This document shows, piece after piece, positions 37,001 to 48,085 of a DNA stretch of 64,000 nt. Numbering within the stretch: the stretch's first letter is position 1; every line of letters begins with the position of its first letter. Origin of the DNA: Prostheceraeus crozeri (lineage: Eukaryota > Platyhelminthes > Polycladida > Euryleptidae); the NCBI GenBank assembly GCA_907163375.1, contig CAJQUW010000614.1:434001-498000 (forward strand), read 5' to 3'. Both the position numbers and the translations under genes were made by a program. The notes beneath the pieces were generated by a model that ran no database searches, was not told where the DNA came from, and saw nothing but the letters and a program-made list of their open reading frames with translations.

Positions 37001-39201
37001 AATGCCACTGTGGCACAACTCAAGAACTTTTGTTTCAGAGCTTGCAGAATGTCTGTCTGCAGTCCAGCTCATAACGGTCGAAACTGTGTAATCTCAATGA
37101 TGTCTTGTATGATATCTTTCACTATGTATGCTCGCTATTTGTGCTCAGAAAATGATTTGAAGGTTTTCGAAAAATAGTTCGAAAAAAAGGCTCTAAGATA
37201 TCTCTAATAAACCAACTTAAAGGGGATGCGCATTGTTTCAATACGCAAAGCTTCATGTTTTTCTTAACTGCATCCATGTTTCAATACGCAAAGTTTCATG
37301 TTTTTCTTAACTGGATCCAACCCACATTCCTCACAGAAATTCCTCAATTGAAAATGGTGCAGACTTTCATTTGCCGATATGTGACCACTGTGCGAGTAAT
37401 CATAACAGGATATAGCTAGCATAACAGTTAAAATTGTCGATGATTATTTAGTGATCTGCATTAGATGAAGATCAAAAACCGTAAGGGAAATAAAAAAATC
37501 GTGATCCCCAGATTATCCTTGGCGTTACCTAGTCAGCGATGACTTCTAAAAGAGTTAAAGACACGTTTTCAGGAAATACGCGAATGGCAGAACTCTTAGC
37601 TGATTACCTACATTGAGATGATTAAATATCGAAAGAATTTGCTGAAGCATTTCATTCACAGACAGACGTTAGGGAATATTTTGTAGGGTGTGAATCGATT
37701 AATTCCCATTAAAATTCTTCGAGATAGCTAAGCCTAGTCAACGAGTGCCATGACACGGACTTCTCTGGGGAAAATATTATCTGGATTATTTTGATATATT
37801 CTCACCGAAAATTGCATCGTATGATATTGTTAGGAGCCATTTGGAAAGAAATAAGACATCAAAATTACCCGGGAATGTGTTCTCTAATATCAATCCATGA
37901 AAATAATTGTCATGATACATGGGGCATATATTTGGGTATGAAATCAAGATGATAATTGAGAAGCCGCATGCACCAGCGCGGAATAACAATTCTTGAGAAT
38001 AGCGCCTTTCCAGGATTGGTTATTCGCGAATAGAACCATGCTTTGTAGTTCATCAGCAATTCACAGAATATCTACAAGACCGATGTAATCCGACTCATTA
38101 TAATTAGTAGATATTCGTCACAACTTACTTTTCAAACCATAGAGAGAAACGTGAATTTCTGATGGTCGTTATTCTATGTTTCGAAACTTGCTATTTTGCA
38201 GTGTTGAGATCTTGAGAATAAATACCTCTCTTTGTTATCAAGCTATTCGTCATTTATTCTAGGAATTAGCTTTTCTGTGTTAGCACAAGAGGAAAGAGCG
38301 ATTCCATCGTCATTCATTCTCGCAACAAATAGCGTTTATTCCGCGTTCGTACATAAGTGGGTTGTTGAATCCCAAATTCATGAAAACGGTGGAAACATGC
38401 AAATAAAATAGCAGATCTTTTTAATGATGACTTCAGTAGTAGAATGTCTGAGATGATTTTTCTATTATTCTAATTGAAGTCTGCGGGAAGAGGACGAGCC
38501 TATACAGCAAAGGTGTCTCTCAGCAGAAGATGAAAAGGAAGGAATTAGAAAATGGAAGAAAGAAAAGTGGGGATGACAAAGGAATATAACTAAATAGCTA
38601 AGCCATTGTGCAACAGTAAAGTAAAAAGATACATAACTCATGACTGTATGACGAAGTACAGAAACACTGAAAACTAAAATAATGTGGTAAAAAGTGAATG
38701 GGCATACAAAAGGATGTAAAATGTAAAATAAATAAATAATCACCAATAACTCATGGGGACAAAAATGAAAATAGCGAAAAATTAAATATTAAATCCAAAT
38801 CTTCAAGATGCAGATGTGGATGGTATGGGTAACTGGTGATAATTGAGGGGATAAAATTCATCAATCATCATATACCACGTTATCTGCATGTAATTTGTGA
38901 TAGTGGGGAAAGTATCTTACACGAACTTCAGTGGCATTTAACTTTCGATAACCTGTTAAATGTTTATTAATGGGCAAAAATTTTCTTTTCAGAGGTAGTG
39001 CGCACTCGGCTTCGTCAAGAAGGTGACAAGTATTATGGTTTCGTGCAAACGTTGCGAACTGTGTACCGTGAAGAGGGTTATCAAGCTCTTTATCGTGGAC
39101 TTTGCAGTCACTACTTGCGTCAAATCCCCAACACTTGTATTATGATCGGCACGTACGAGTTGGTGGTCTTCCTTGCTGATCGTTACTCTAATTCCGTGTA
39201 A
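16014..39201 (+). CDS. SLC25A36-like: Mitochondrial pyrimidine nucleotide carrier, SLC25A33/SLC25A36 family, 7 exons
   Basis: The exons are 16014-16048, 16834-17061, 19910-19987, 20789-20886, 25151-25217, 36502-36791 and 38993-39201. All junctions are GT..AG and the frame is kept, giving 334 residues (human homologues are 311-321). Three carrier repeats are visible: PLEVIKVR at residues 24-31, PIWYVKTR at 156-163 and PHEVVRTR at 264-271. The PIW in place of P-x-D/E in repeat two is typical of the RIM2/A33/A36 branch, which exchanges pyrimidine nucleotides across the inner mitochondrial membrane (family knowledge). Also diagnostic are GISETV (near residue 205) and RQIPNT near the C-terminus. 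The start is supported by an in-frame stop nine bases upstream and a purine at -3 with G at +4. The loop at residues 34-78 is long and rich in Ser, Thr, His and Pro, and probably accounts for the extra length. I cannot tell A33 from A36. Confidence 0.95.
16049..16833 (+). other. Intron 1 of the carrier gene
   Basis: The intron has a GTAAGT donor and a TTTTATTTTCAG acceptor, phase 2. It contains the tRNA-derived SINE at 16321-16480 and otherwise nothing recognisable. Confidence 0.9.
16321..16480 (+). mobile_element. tRNA-derived SINE
   Basis: An A-box-like TGGCCTAGTGAAGAAAG lies at 16341-16357 and a perfect B box, GGTTCGATACC, at 16385-16395, separated by about 35 bases as in RNA polymerase III internal promoters. 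The sequence does not fold into a credible tRNA cloverleaf and is followed by a T-rich tail (16437-16446). This suits a SINE head inserted in the sense direction in intron 1. The 3' limit is approximate. Confidence 0.6.
18420..19478 (-). mobile_element. 5'-truncated LINE, antisense in intron 2
   Basis: Read on the minus strand from 19478, the fragment begins inside the reverse transcriptase: [15 protein letters not shown] and then the catalytic box [11 protein letters not shown] (around 19371-19400). It continues with [14 protein letters not shown] and a CGVCGRGVG-x4-CQSC zinc-finger-like insert. The C-terminal domain follows: [32 protein letters not shown] and a GRPRRSW tail. The 3' end is an A-rich run near 18420. 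A frameshift around 19140 splits the frame, and one stop interrupts the helix after YADDL. This LINE type is common in marine invertebrates and lancelets (family knowledge). A short 3' stub of the same family lies at 2368. Confidence 0.85.
18441..19166 (-). pseudogene. LINE ORF2 C-terminal portion (open 241 codons)
   Basis: This open frame carries [20 protein letters not shown], the thumb region [20 protein letters not shown] and [20 protein letters not shown]. After [13 protein letters not shown] it drifts out of the usual frame: the expected [18 protein letters not shown] is in the neighbouring frame at 18428-18619. It is therefore a degenerate end and not a functional protein. Confidence 0.8.
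19988..20788 (+). other. Intron 3 of the carrier gene
   Basis: The donor is GTGAGT and the acceptor TTTTTCTTGTAG, phase 2. Apart from a short (GCT)n-like run near 20190, nothing is recognised. Confidence 0.9.
21228..22243. mobile_element. hAT-like non-autonomous element with GC-rich hairpin end
   Basis: The left end is TAGGGCTGTGC (21228) and the right end GCACAGCCCTA (22233-22243), a perfect 11-bp inverted pair of a type common in hAT elements. The flanking octamers GTTTATTA and CATTATGA share five of eight bases. Just inside the left end (21247-21296) is a hairpin built from GGTGCACCGG and AGAACCGGTT units, far more GC-rich than the surroundings. No transposase is visible in the 1,016 bp. 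Confidence 0.5.
22482..22662. mobile_element. 181-bp foldback MITE
   Basis: The terminal inverted repeats are 27 bp with one mismatch: TTGTAAAGGAAAAAGTTTTT... at 22482-22508, inverted at 22636-22662. A second inverted pair lies inside (CCGACAGTTTCAAGGGC at 22564-22580 against 22592-22608, 15 of 17 paired), so most of the element can fold into one long hairpin. No clear target duplication is visible. It does not encode protein. Confidence 0.65.
25218..36501 (+). other. Intron 5 of the carrier gene (11.3 kb)
   Basis: The intron has a GTGAGT donor and a TTTCATTTTCCAG acceptor, phase 2. Over 11 kb I find no coding region, RNA gene or element with defined ends, apart from the 51-bp tandem duplication at 27795-27896. 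The several short open frames here have no motifs. A region rich in CACGTG-like words (31615-31690) is noted but unexplained. Confidence 0.85.
27795..27896. repeat. 51-bp tandem duplication
   Basis: The unit beginning AATATACTTCATACGCTAAC at 27795 is repeated without change at 27846. It is a local duplication inside intron 5 with no coding role. Confidence 0.9.
36792..38992 (+). other. Intron 6 of the carrier gene
   Basis: The intron has a GTAAGA donor and a TTTTCTTTTCAG acceptor, phase 1. It contains a 43-bp tandem duplication (37234-37319) and an unusually purine-rich stretch at about 38480-38720. Nothing else is recognised. Confidence 0.9.
37234..37319. repeat. 43-bp tandem duplication
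   Basis: Units start at 37234 and 37277 with TGTTTCAATACGCAAAG. They differ at two positions (CTTCAT/TTTCAT and GCATCCA/GGATCCA), so the duplication is slightly aged. Confidence 0.85.
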
Positions 39202-39570
39202 ATGCATTTTCCAACCAAGAGTAAAGAACTGACGATCTCTGGCAATCGGATGTTTATTTTTTATGAGTCCTTTCCGATTTTTATCCTTTTGATGGCCTTT
39301 GTTACAACTGAAGATTACTCAACTGTTGGAGTATGACATGTTAATAGATTGGAACTGCTGTTCTTGGATATTAAGCAGACACTTTTGTGTCAGTTTTTGA
39401 ATCATGAGAGGATCTTTTAAGACTCCTCTATTGTACATATATATCAAAGAAGTCGATGGTGCTGTGTATAACACGATTTCGCTTTTATGTAATTGAAAAT
39501 GTAAATATGTATTGAAGCTGGTTTCACCCGATTTGTGGATGATAGAGACTTGCTTCTTTGAATTGAAAAT

Positions 39571-39576
39571 AATAAA
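39571..39576 (+). promoter_or_regulatory. Probable polyadenylation signal of the carrier gene
   Basis: AATAAA lies 370 bases after the stop codon and is followed within 30 bases by a T/G-rich stretch (GTGATTTGTGTTCTTGT). This is the expected layout for the 3' end of the mRNA. No earlier AATAAA is seen after the stop. Confidence 0.6.
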
Positions 39577-39619
39577 TTTTTAATGATGTGATTTGTGTTC
39601 TTGTCCTCTGCATTAAGCA

Positions 39620-41150
39620 TTTGATTAATTCGACAACGAAAATTGCTAGGTTTGAATTCCGTCAGTTTTTAAGGGTGATGTGACACGAAATCTTACTACT
39701 GTATTACATAGTAAGAATATCTTGATCATGATTGAGTTTACCGACGACATGTGAATAATAATCAGGTCGAAATCGACAAGCCATGCATGTTAGATTGTGC
39801 TTGAAGGTCAGCAAGCAAGAATCACGTATTTTGAAAATGCTTGTGGCATAGAAATTTACATTCAACTTTGGCAAGCCAAAAGTATTCACAAGTAATATAG
39901 GCTACGCTTCTTAAAAACGGTATACAAACTGTATTTGATCGTGGATATTTGACACTGTATCTTAAAGCAGCATTCTTGTCGATATCTGCGTGATCTTCAG
40001 AGATGAAACTTTGAAATAAAAAAAGAACGTGTAAGAACTCAAGTGGTACTGAGACATCAAAGGTTGGGAACCACTGTACTAGCAATACTATGCAATGCTA
40101 TTGCAGGGAGAAACTAGTACGACTGAAAATACGCTAAGAAATAAAAATGAGTAGGCCTAAGTCGTAAATCACAGAAAAATTAAGCTTTCTCAGCGAGTGA
40201 ATTCTGTCCAACTGAGCTCGTCGCTATTCGTGAGAGTGGGTTTTTATGGAAAGGGAGTCCCGCACGCCCACAACTAACTGACATTGGTCTCATGAAAATA
40301 TGCAATCTGGCATTTAGTTAGGAAATGTGAAGGGATTCTGTGATGTAGTAAGTTCAGCAGATTGAGATCACCACAGGAAGGCAATTTTCTTCCTCTAACA
40401 CACTATAAAGTGATTTGTTTTACATTTGCTTGCTGCAATCAAAACACATGTACTATGCCGTCATGGAGAGCAGACGTGTCTGCGAATGTCCCCCGTTTCT
40501 CTCCTTTGATTCTCTCGTTTTCTGAGTTTCTAGCCATCCGTTCTTCAAGAAATTCGATACGAGTGGTGCCCATAATTGATCCCTTCATCTGTGCAAAGCT
40601 CATCGTCAACATCACATAGTGAAATGAGCAGTCCATGCTCAAATTTCCTTCCTCAACTACGTTTTTCCTTCACTCCCATTGGCTCTTAACACGCCGTGCA
40701 TTAATCTCCTCAACTTTGCTGTTTCTTGCTGTGCTACTCAAACCCCAGCATCGTTTACACCTGGGCATCCCGCAGTCTGTAAATCTCATTGATATCTCCT
40801 CTCCGTCTCGTTTCACTCACACTATTGATCACCTTGGATTTCCCCGCGACTCGCGTCATCCTTTTTCTACGCCAAGGCCAAGTGTAGTGGATTAGCCCAG
40901 TTGTGGGTGTGAGACCCTCAACCGTATTGCTGCTGCCATCAGCTGTTCGATCATCACGGCGACATACGCCCCTCCTACGCGCGTTTTTCCCAAAGACTCG
41001 CGATTTAGCATCACTTCCTTCTCGCTTGAGCTGCTGTGTGATGATAGTCGTGTGGATTTCAATCGCTGGTTACTTTTTAAACAAACTGGTTTCGATGCCC
41101 CTAGTCATTCGCATCGCAAGTCCTAGTTTGTCACTTTTCTTTTATACAAC
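39620..41150. other. Intergenic, possibly including LINE 5' untranslated region
   Basis: No gene is recognised. From about 40630 the plus strand becomes C/T-rich with no homopolymer AT runs, unlike the DNA before it. This may be the 5' untranslated part of the LINE that follows, but I cannot fix its start. Confidence 0.35.
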
Positions 41151-41974
41151 ATGAGTGGAAAGAAAAGAAAAGGCGCACCCTGATTTTGGACTAGTCAAAC
41201 GCATGTCAAATGCCCAAATGTCCAAGCTGTCGAAAGACCAATTGATTTCAGTCCTGAGAGAGAGGCTATCAATAATTGCAAATGCCCCAGAAGCGGGACA
41301 AACGGTCCCACTCCATATGCTACTAAGGATGTCATCGTTGAGATTATGGGACAACAAACTGAACAGTCATTTCAAATTAATTGAAGGAAATGTTATCCCA
41401 AACCATGGAGAGTCTCAAGAATGTACGTTCCACGTGCGTCTCTCTCCAAATCCAAATCAATGAGTTGAAAGGAGAAATCTAAAATCCACCAAGTCTATCA
41501 GCTTTGACTCTGATGACATTGTAAAGTGAGGTTAGAGCAACGGATGAATCGACGATCGAATGTGGTTATATCTGGATTAGCAGAGAACCAAATAGTGGAT
41601 CTGTCGACGAGAGGAAACAAAGCGATGAAACGACAGCCGTTTAAAGACATTTTTTCGCGAGCTCGGCAACCATTCTGCAGTTGTGCTCTCTGTAGCAAGA
41701 ATCGGGAAGCCTAGTTTCCAAAAGATCAAGACTTGTGCGTGGTGACTTTGTCTGACTCTGAAATGAAAATGGTCGATTTTGAAAAATTCTAAGTCCCTCA
41801 GAAGTTCGAACTCTATCGTCACATATCTTCGTAAATAATGACCTGACATTTAAACAAAGTGAGGAACAAAAGGCTCTTCGTGACGAATTGAAAACCAGAA
41901 GAGGAAATGGGGAAGACGTAGTCATCTACAAAAACAAAATTACAAGGAAAGATGATATCAAGAATTTTCAATAA
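41151..41974 (+). pseudogene. LINE ORF1 (RNA-binding type), frameshifted
   Basis: It starts at ATG with MSGKKRKGAP and shifts frame, then reads SKLSKDQLISVLRERLS. Further on it reads RLEQRMNRRSNVVISGLAEN, the R-R-x-N-V-V-I-x-G-L strand typical of LINE ORF1 RNA-recognition-like domains. The end reads LRDELKTRRGNGEDVVIYKN and KITRKDD, the usual C-terminal basic tail. At least three frameshifts separate these blocks, so no full protein can be made from this copy. Confidence 0.65.
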
Positions 41975-42079
41975 ATTGTTTTTCATGTTGTGTCGTACCC
42001 CCCTATATCCATTTATCCAACATACAATCCCTACGTCCAAAGACACGGACGACGAATTGTGTGTGTAATTTCATTCTTC

Positions 42080-44598
42080 GCTAGAGTACCACGATGTTAT
42101 TGCCCTCTGTGAAACCTGGTTACATGAAAATGATTTCTGATGACGAGCTCATAATTCCAGGATACAGTCTTCATATTACAAAACAGACAAGATGGCAGAA
42201 GGTGGCGGTGGCGTTTGTGCTTACGTACGAAAACAACATTCCTCATACTGTTGAACCTTTAGTTGATAATCTGGATTTATTGAATGTATTTGTATAAAGT
42301 TTAATTCAATAAGTATTGCTTTACTGGTCATATACATTCGTCCGAATTTGAATAGCTCCAATTATCAGCAAGTGAATGATTTTTTATCATCTATGTTTGC
42401 GATTCATTGTCATCTTTTGAACTCATGATTGTTGGAGACCTAAATAGATTCCCTACAAACTGTATTGAGGGAAGTTTGAATCTTAAGCAAGTAGTCAACT
42501 GTCCTACACGGAAAGGTAATATTCTTGATAAAATCCTTCTGTCTGACTCTGTCCTTTCATCCTACTATTGTAAAGCATGTCCTGTATGTCTCAACTCCCC
42601 TATCAAAGTAGGACCCCCAATTGGAGGTTCTGATCATGGTACTGTTACGTTGAGACCTTGCAATAATGTCATGCAGAAAGCTAAGGAAAAGTTTTATTTT
42701 GCTAAAGTCTATGATTTTCGTGATAGTCATGTTGCCAAATTTTGTCATTCATTAGATGCCTTTCCTTGGCAAAGATTCTATGGAATGGATGTTCCCTTCA
42801 AAGAAAAATGTAATATTTTTTACAGCATTTTGCACAATGCTATGGAAAACATCCCACAACAAACTGTAAGAATGTCCGGTCGAGAGAAACCATGGATCAC
42901 ACCTAGATTGAAAATGATGATAAACCTCCGCTATGATGCCTACAGGAAAGGCAATTTTGATTTGTATTATCACTATAAAGAGAAAGTCACAAGCGAAATG
43001 AAGTGCGCAAAAAGGAAATGGATTGAAAGCCTAAACGGTAAACCAAATGGATTATGGAAAGTACTCAGTGCAACGAATAATATCAAATCAAATAGTCTTT
43101 CAATTTCAAATGATGCAGCAGAGACTATCAATGCTAGTTTTGCATCGACCTTCTCCCCTCCTCCTAACTGGCCTGATATTTTGCGAGGAGTTGAAGCAAA
43201 GGAAAGGAAAACTGATATCTCTGTTGAAAGAACCTATGCCTTACTCCAAAAATTGAAAGCAAACCAGTCCTCCGGTAGTGATGACATCCCGCCATTCCTA
43301 GTAAAAGCTGCCTGCGATGTCTTAGCTGCTCCGCTCCACCATCTTATCGACCTATCCTTCGAATCCAAGACAGTGCCCGATGCCTGGAAAATTGCTAGAG
43401 TAAATCCAATCCCCAAAAATAAACATAATGACTACCGGCCTATATCGGTCTTACCTGCATTCTCAAAAGTCCTCGAACAATATGTAATTGATTCGATCAA
43501 GCCATCTCTCATTGACGCATACGGTACCGACCAATTTGGTTTTAGACCGTCCTACTCAACGCTTCACGCAAACATCCGCATTCACGACTTCACAACATTA
43601 TCATTGGACGAGTTGTATTGTACTGGTGTCGCTTTACTTTCATTCGACATGTCCAAAGCATTTGACCGTCTTAATCATGGGAGACTTATCAGCTCCTTAA
43701 TCGAGGCTGATCTTCCAAGGATTTTATTTTGTGGTGCAGTGATCTTCTCGTGAACCGTCATCAATATGTGAAGCTAGGACATTGTACGAGGTCTACCACC
43801 CAGTTACTTCAGGTATTCCGCAAGGAGGAAAACTTTCTCCCTTTCTTTTCTGCACCCATATGAGATCATTCAAAGCTCTACACCCACATGCCTTGACTTC
43901 TAAATAATGCTGACGACATTGTGATTGTTCTACCTGCCTTCCGTTCAATTGATATCGAACTCCAAATTCGAGACGAAATCAATCATTTAAAAGACTGGTG
44001 TAACTCACATGGACTAGTACTAAATTGTGAAAAAACCCAATGCATGTTTATCGCTAAAAGTCAGAATTCTTTAGTGCCTCGTGATATTCATTTTGTAAAT
44101 AGTATAAAGATTCTTGGAGTCATTTATGACTCAAATCTATCTTGGAATACTTTTGTAGACAATTTATGCAAACGTGCCAACCAGCGTCTTTATGTCATAA
44201 AGCGATTAAAACAATGCCTTTCTGTGTCCCAACTCATTCAGATTTATATTGCTACTGTCCTTTCAACGCTGGAATACAATGCTGCCCTCCTCGTTGGACT
44301 GAACCAGCTTAATGTTGAAAAATTGGAAAAGGTTCGGCGACGTTCTCACAAAATTATTTGCGGACCAAAGTGCAGTTGTGATATTACCCCCCTATCCCTA
44401 AGAAGGGAAAGATCTGCCCTAACAGTTTTCAGAAAAATGTTAGAACCAAAACATTTATTGCATAAAATCATGCCCCCCAAACTTTCAAGATCCCGACATT
44501 CCCTCGCTGTCTCTATCCCCTTTTCAAGAACCCAACAACGCCAATTGTCATTTATTCCCAGATGCTCTATTTTGCATAACCTAGCAGAAATATGCTAA
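42080..44598 (+). pseudogene. LINE ORF2 (AP endonuclease and reverse transcriptase), frameshifted
   Basis: The endonuclease remnant reads HDVIALCETWLHENDF near 42085, VNCPTRKGNILDKIL (42490-42535) and GGSDHGTVTL (42625). The open frame 42407-43753 covers the late endonuclease and the RT fingers and palm: ANQSSGSDDIPPFLVKAA, NDYRPISVLPAFSKVLEQ, FGFRPSYSTLHA and SFDMSKAFDRLNHG (first catalytic Asp). A frameshift at about 43740 and stops in the next 150 bases separate it from 43921-44598, which opens just after NADDIVIV (catalytic Asp pair). It contains LKDWCNSHGLVLNCEKTQ, IKILGVIYDSNLSWNTF and the C-terminal region. It is inactive as read. Confidence 0.85.
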
Positions 44599-44706
44599 CT
44601 AATGTATTTCCTACAGCTACTGTGCATGTCTTCTGTATACTGTACAAGCTCTGTATTTTTCATCTGTGTATCTGCAATGCATGATTTCCATTTCAAATGA
44701 ATAAAC

Positions 44707-44709
44707 ACT

Positions 44710-44781
<72 letters not shown>
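44707..44781. repeat. (TAC)n microsatellite, LINE tail
   Basis: About 25 uninterrupted TAC/ACT units directly follow the LINE 3' end. Poly-leucine and poly-valine open frames across it are artefacts. A four- to five-unit (ACT)n run occurs at the matching position of the second downstream duplicate (59541-59555). Confidence 0.95.
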
Positions 44782-45350
44782 ATGTATGCCTGAAAATGAC
44801 ATTGATGCAAATATCCAAGACTGAGGTTTTCGGGGATTTTAGAATCCCTAAATTATATTTTTGCAGACATTGTTCAAGTTTCTTTTACGTTTATCACTTT
44901 GTGAATATCCAGTCATTGATTCTGTAACTTCAGTCGTCACTGCCTCGCCAAGTCGCTTGTGGATTATCTCCCCCAGGTTTTCAAATTTGTCTAAAATCTA
45001 AAAAAATGAATCAATCGCCACCAAACTTCAAGTAAAACATATACAAAACATTCAAGTACCCACATACAAAATTTTGGGCAGATCAGACAATCACGTGATG
45101 TGTAGCGAAATCTGCAGCTTGATCTGACTTCGTCTGTTCGACGCATTATTGTTACTCGTGTGTGCATTGTGCTCTCTCCCTCTTCGTCTCATCCAGTTAT
45201 TTGAAATCTTCCCACGATCACTACTTTGCCACACCGTTATTACGCCAAGTATATTAATATAAGGGATGTGGCCTGGTCATCATCGCTTCACGAGTTGTCG
45301 GGAAATGACTTGAAGTGCTTTCTGCTCCGACGGTGAGGTCATAAGAAGTC
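44782..45350. repeat. Foldback repeat, left half, copy 1
   Basis: This 569-bp segment recurs almost without change at 59556-60122. The arm at about 44939-45127 (containing GTTTTCAAATTTGTCTAAAA) is an imperfect inverted repeat of the right half at 55645-55866. In this copy the repeat is cut at 45350 by the 10.3 kb insertion. It has no coding content. Confidence 0.85.
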
Positions 45351-45365
45351 CCCGTTGGTAAGGCC

Positions 45366-47184
45366 GTTCATGGGCCAATATCGTTCCGGCTTTGACTTTT
45401 TATCTTTCCAGTAAATTCATTCCATTTAAATATTTATATTTCACTTTCTTTAAATACTACTTATTAATTGAAAATAAGTAGTATTATATATATCCCGAAA
45501 CTATATATGTCAAAGAAAAGATCGGCCAACGATGAAAATTTCATTAACCTTTTTGCGCCCGAATTTAAATAAATATCAGTCACTGCTAGAGCATCAGTGT
45601 CGGGCGATGCTATATCACTGGTGTCAATGCGCTATTCTGAGCACGTAATCTTATTGTCAATGATCCCAAAACAATAATTTGATTTAGTTAAAACCATATA
45701 TGTATACTACAGACATGATAACTTCAAGAGCTTAACTGCTTTATAAATCATGGTCAATTTAAAATCTGCTTCCTGTTAAAAGTGCTTAGCAAGTCTGTTA
45801 TGGTCGTAAAGTGACATAAATATCTTAGATTGTCCTTAATAAGTGCTTCGCATAATTATTATGGCAATAAAGCGTCAAAATTAACTTAAAATTATGGCTA
45901 TGTCTTGCAGCCACTTGAAATTACGCCTTTTAGAACAGTAGGCCTTTCGGTTTGAAAGAGAAATTTGAAGGCTATACCTAATAAAGAATAGCATAATGGT
46001 AATAAAGGTATCATACTTTTTCACCAAATGAACATGTGAATTACAGTAAACTATCCGTGATCATCGGTTTTGGATAAATCAGAAGTGTACCGTAATTCAA
46101 CATTTAGATGTGAAATTTATTGAAAAAAAATTTTCTGCAATCGAATGCAAATACAAATACATGCACATCAAAATAGCTGAACATGACTTACTTATAAATG
46201 ATTGAAAATATATAAAATTAATCAAAAAATCATGATGGAAAGTGTTGATCAGCGCCTCAATTAATTTCATGAGAAAACAGGAATAGATATTCATGAAATT
46301 AAGAGAAACATGGAGTAATTCAATAGATCTTTTTCGTTTGTTGACACTGTTGCTAAAGACGCTGAAAAGTTTGAAAAATAATTATTTCAAACAAATATAA
46401 CATAATTTTTGATCATGGAATATTCCTATTTTTTTAATCATTAGGATACTTGGTTAAGTTTGATGTGGCCATGATGATTAATCAGAGATATATTAATGCC
46501 TGACACTATAAATGGGATATTCTGTAAAATATCATGGATATATCATGTAAAAATGTATAAATACATTACGAATACTGGAATAAACGCTATGAATAAACCA
46601 TGGACTAAACTGTGTACTTCTAAAGCGAGGGCTAAATATGTTGGCATGGAATGCGTAACAATAGCTTAATTATCATCTTTCAATCAATGACATTATTACA
46701 GATGTAAAGAAATATAGGATACAAAAGGATAGCAACATTCACAATCATGATAAGACATTACTATCGGTTTTTATTCCACTGTTAAGAGATTCACAAGACT
46801 GTCATTTTTTAATTCAGATAACTGAAATATGCTAAAACATCACACTGTTTGCAATCACAAAACGAAATATTACTGAATTCATGTTCAATGACTTATGTAT
46901 AGTCCATGGTTATCTATGGTTAATACCCAGTCTTCCAAACATCGAAATAATTTATTGTTGTTTAATTTTGTAATTTTTTAAATGTTTTGGACCAATTTAA
47001 CTTGCGTGGAGGCGGCCATAGTATGGATTCTAGTGTGATTGACTTATCTACCGACGTATTATTAATTATCTACATATACAATGTGTATAATATCTCTAAA
47101 GGTTAACTATCAGTTGGTCTTTGTCATCAGGGTCTAGTATTATCGTTAATACGCTATTGTACGTTTTGATTTACGATAAGGCAG
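45366..47184. other. Left part of the 10.3-kb insertion, no gene recognised
   Basis: This part is strongly AT-rich. Short open frames such as 46097-46294 on the minus strand have no motif. It may be regulatory or filler sequence of the element. Confidence 0.4.
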
Positions 47185-47297
47185 TAAACCCCCAACTTGC
47201 TATTACCAAGACAATGTCTTGACAATAAAACCTCAAATTGCTATTACCAAGACAATGTCTTGACAATAAACCCCCAACTTGCTATTACCAAGACATG
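47185..47297. repeat. 41-bp minisatellite, about 2.7 copies
   Basis: Units begin at 47185, 47226 and 47267 with TAAACCCCCAACTTGCTATT or close variants. Each full unit contains the palindrome CAAGACAATGTCTTG. Confidence 0.85.
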
Positions 47298-47299
47298 AT

Positions 47300-48085
47300 C
47301 TATAAGGCACAAGACATGGAATTTTTCGCTATGAATTTTTTTCTAAGATTCAATTTTTCGACATTTGATTGCAGTGAAGCCTGCATGTTATCACCTAGAT
47401 CAGTGATAACTAGGCATGATTATGGTGAAAGAATAAATTTGATTGGTCACTGAATACAAACTAAATCTCGACCCATTTACCCCCCCTCCCTTGCTCCTAT
47501 CCGTAGATCCATATCTAGCCATAAGAAACTAGGCCTATGAGAAAATTTTTTGTTTGAACATTTAAGTACGTAGTCTTATCCTCAATCTTTATAAATACGT
47601 AGTCATAGCCTACCCGTTGAATACGGTACCGTGTATAAAATGAAAGCAATATTTAAATAGAAAATACATTGAAGAACAAATTACTTGTATGTGCCATTGT
47701 TTATTATTTTGTGTGTGTTCTCATACATGCCGATTGTTATTATCACATAAGAAATAAGATGAATCGCTATATTACTGTAGGCTATATCAAAATCAGATAT
47801 AGCCAAGATCTACTATGCCTATTATAAAAGAAGTTCCGTACGAACAAAATGTAGGCCTACATGCATGTTAAAAGATTGAACAAATTTACGACAACAAATG
47901 CAAATTCTTCTTGCAAGAGCAGCATAAACGCTTGAAATTCGATTTCTTTTCAAATGTGAACTTCTCTTTGACTTGACGACCATCTTATTGTATACGGAAT
48001 CATATTTTTGTGTAGTTCCTTGTATAAACTTCTAAATGTTGCTTAACACAAAAAAGGGATCATATTCAGTCGTTCGACCTCTATC
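47300..48085. other. Spacer between minisatellite and satellite array
   Basis: I see no gene here. A C-rich tract (CCCCCCTCCC) occurs near 47480. The rest is AT-rich. Confidence 0.4.

Larger units (their letters stand above)
41151..44781 (+). mobile_element. Degenerate two-ORF LINE (CR1/Jockey-like) with (TAC)n tail
   Basis: This sense-strand non-LTR element has ORF1 at 41151-41974, ORF2 from about 41990 to 44598 and a (TAC)n microsatellite tail at 44707-44781 directly after ATGAATAAACAC. ORF1 and the endonuclease part are broken by several frameshifts, while much of the reverse transcriptase remains open. Its sequence differs from the LINEs at 3471 and 18420, so at least three LINE families are present. 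The 5' end is uncertain. Confidence 0.85.

Noticed and set aside
40439-40642. Minus-strand frame resembling a coiled-coil protein
   Set aside because: It is short, without motif, and lies opposite probable LINE 5' sequence.
44617-44927. Open frames with long poly-valine or poly-leucine tracts
   Set aside because: They are translations of the (TAC)n LINE tail and have no coding meaning.
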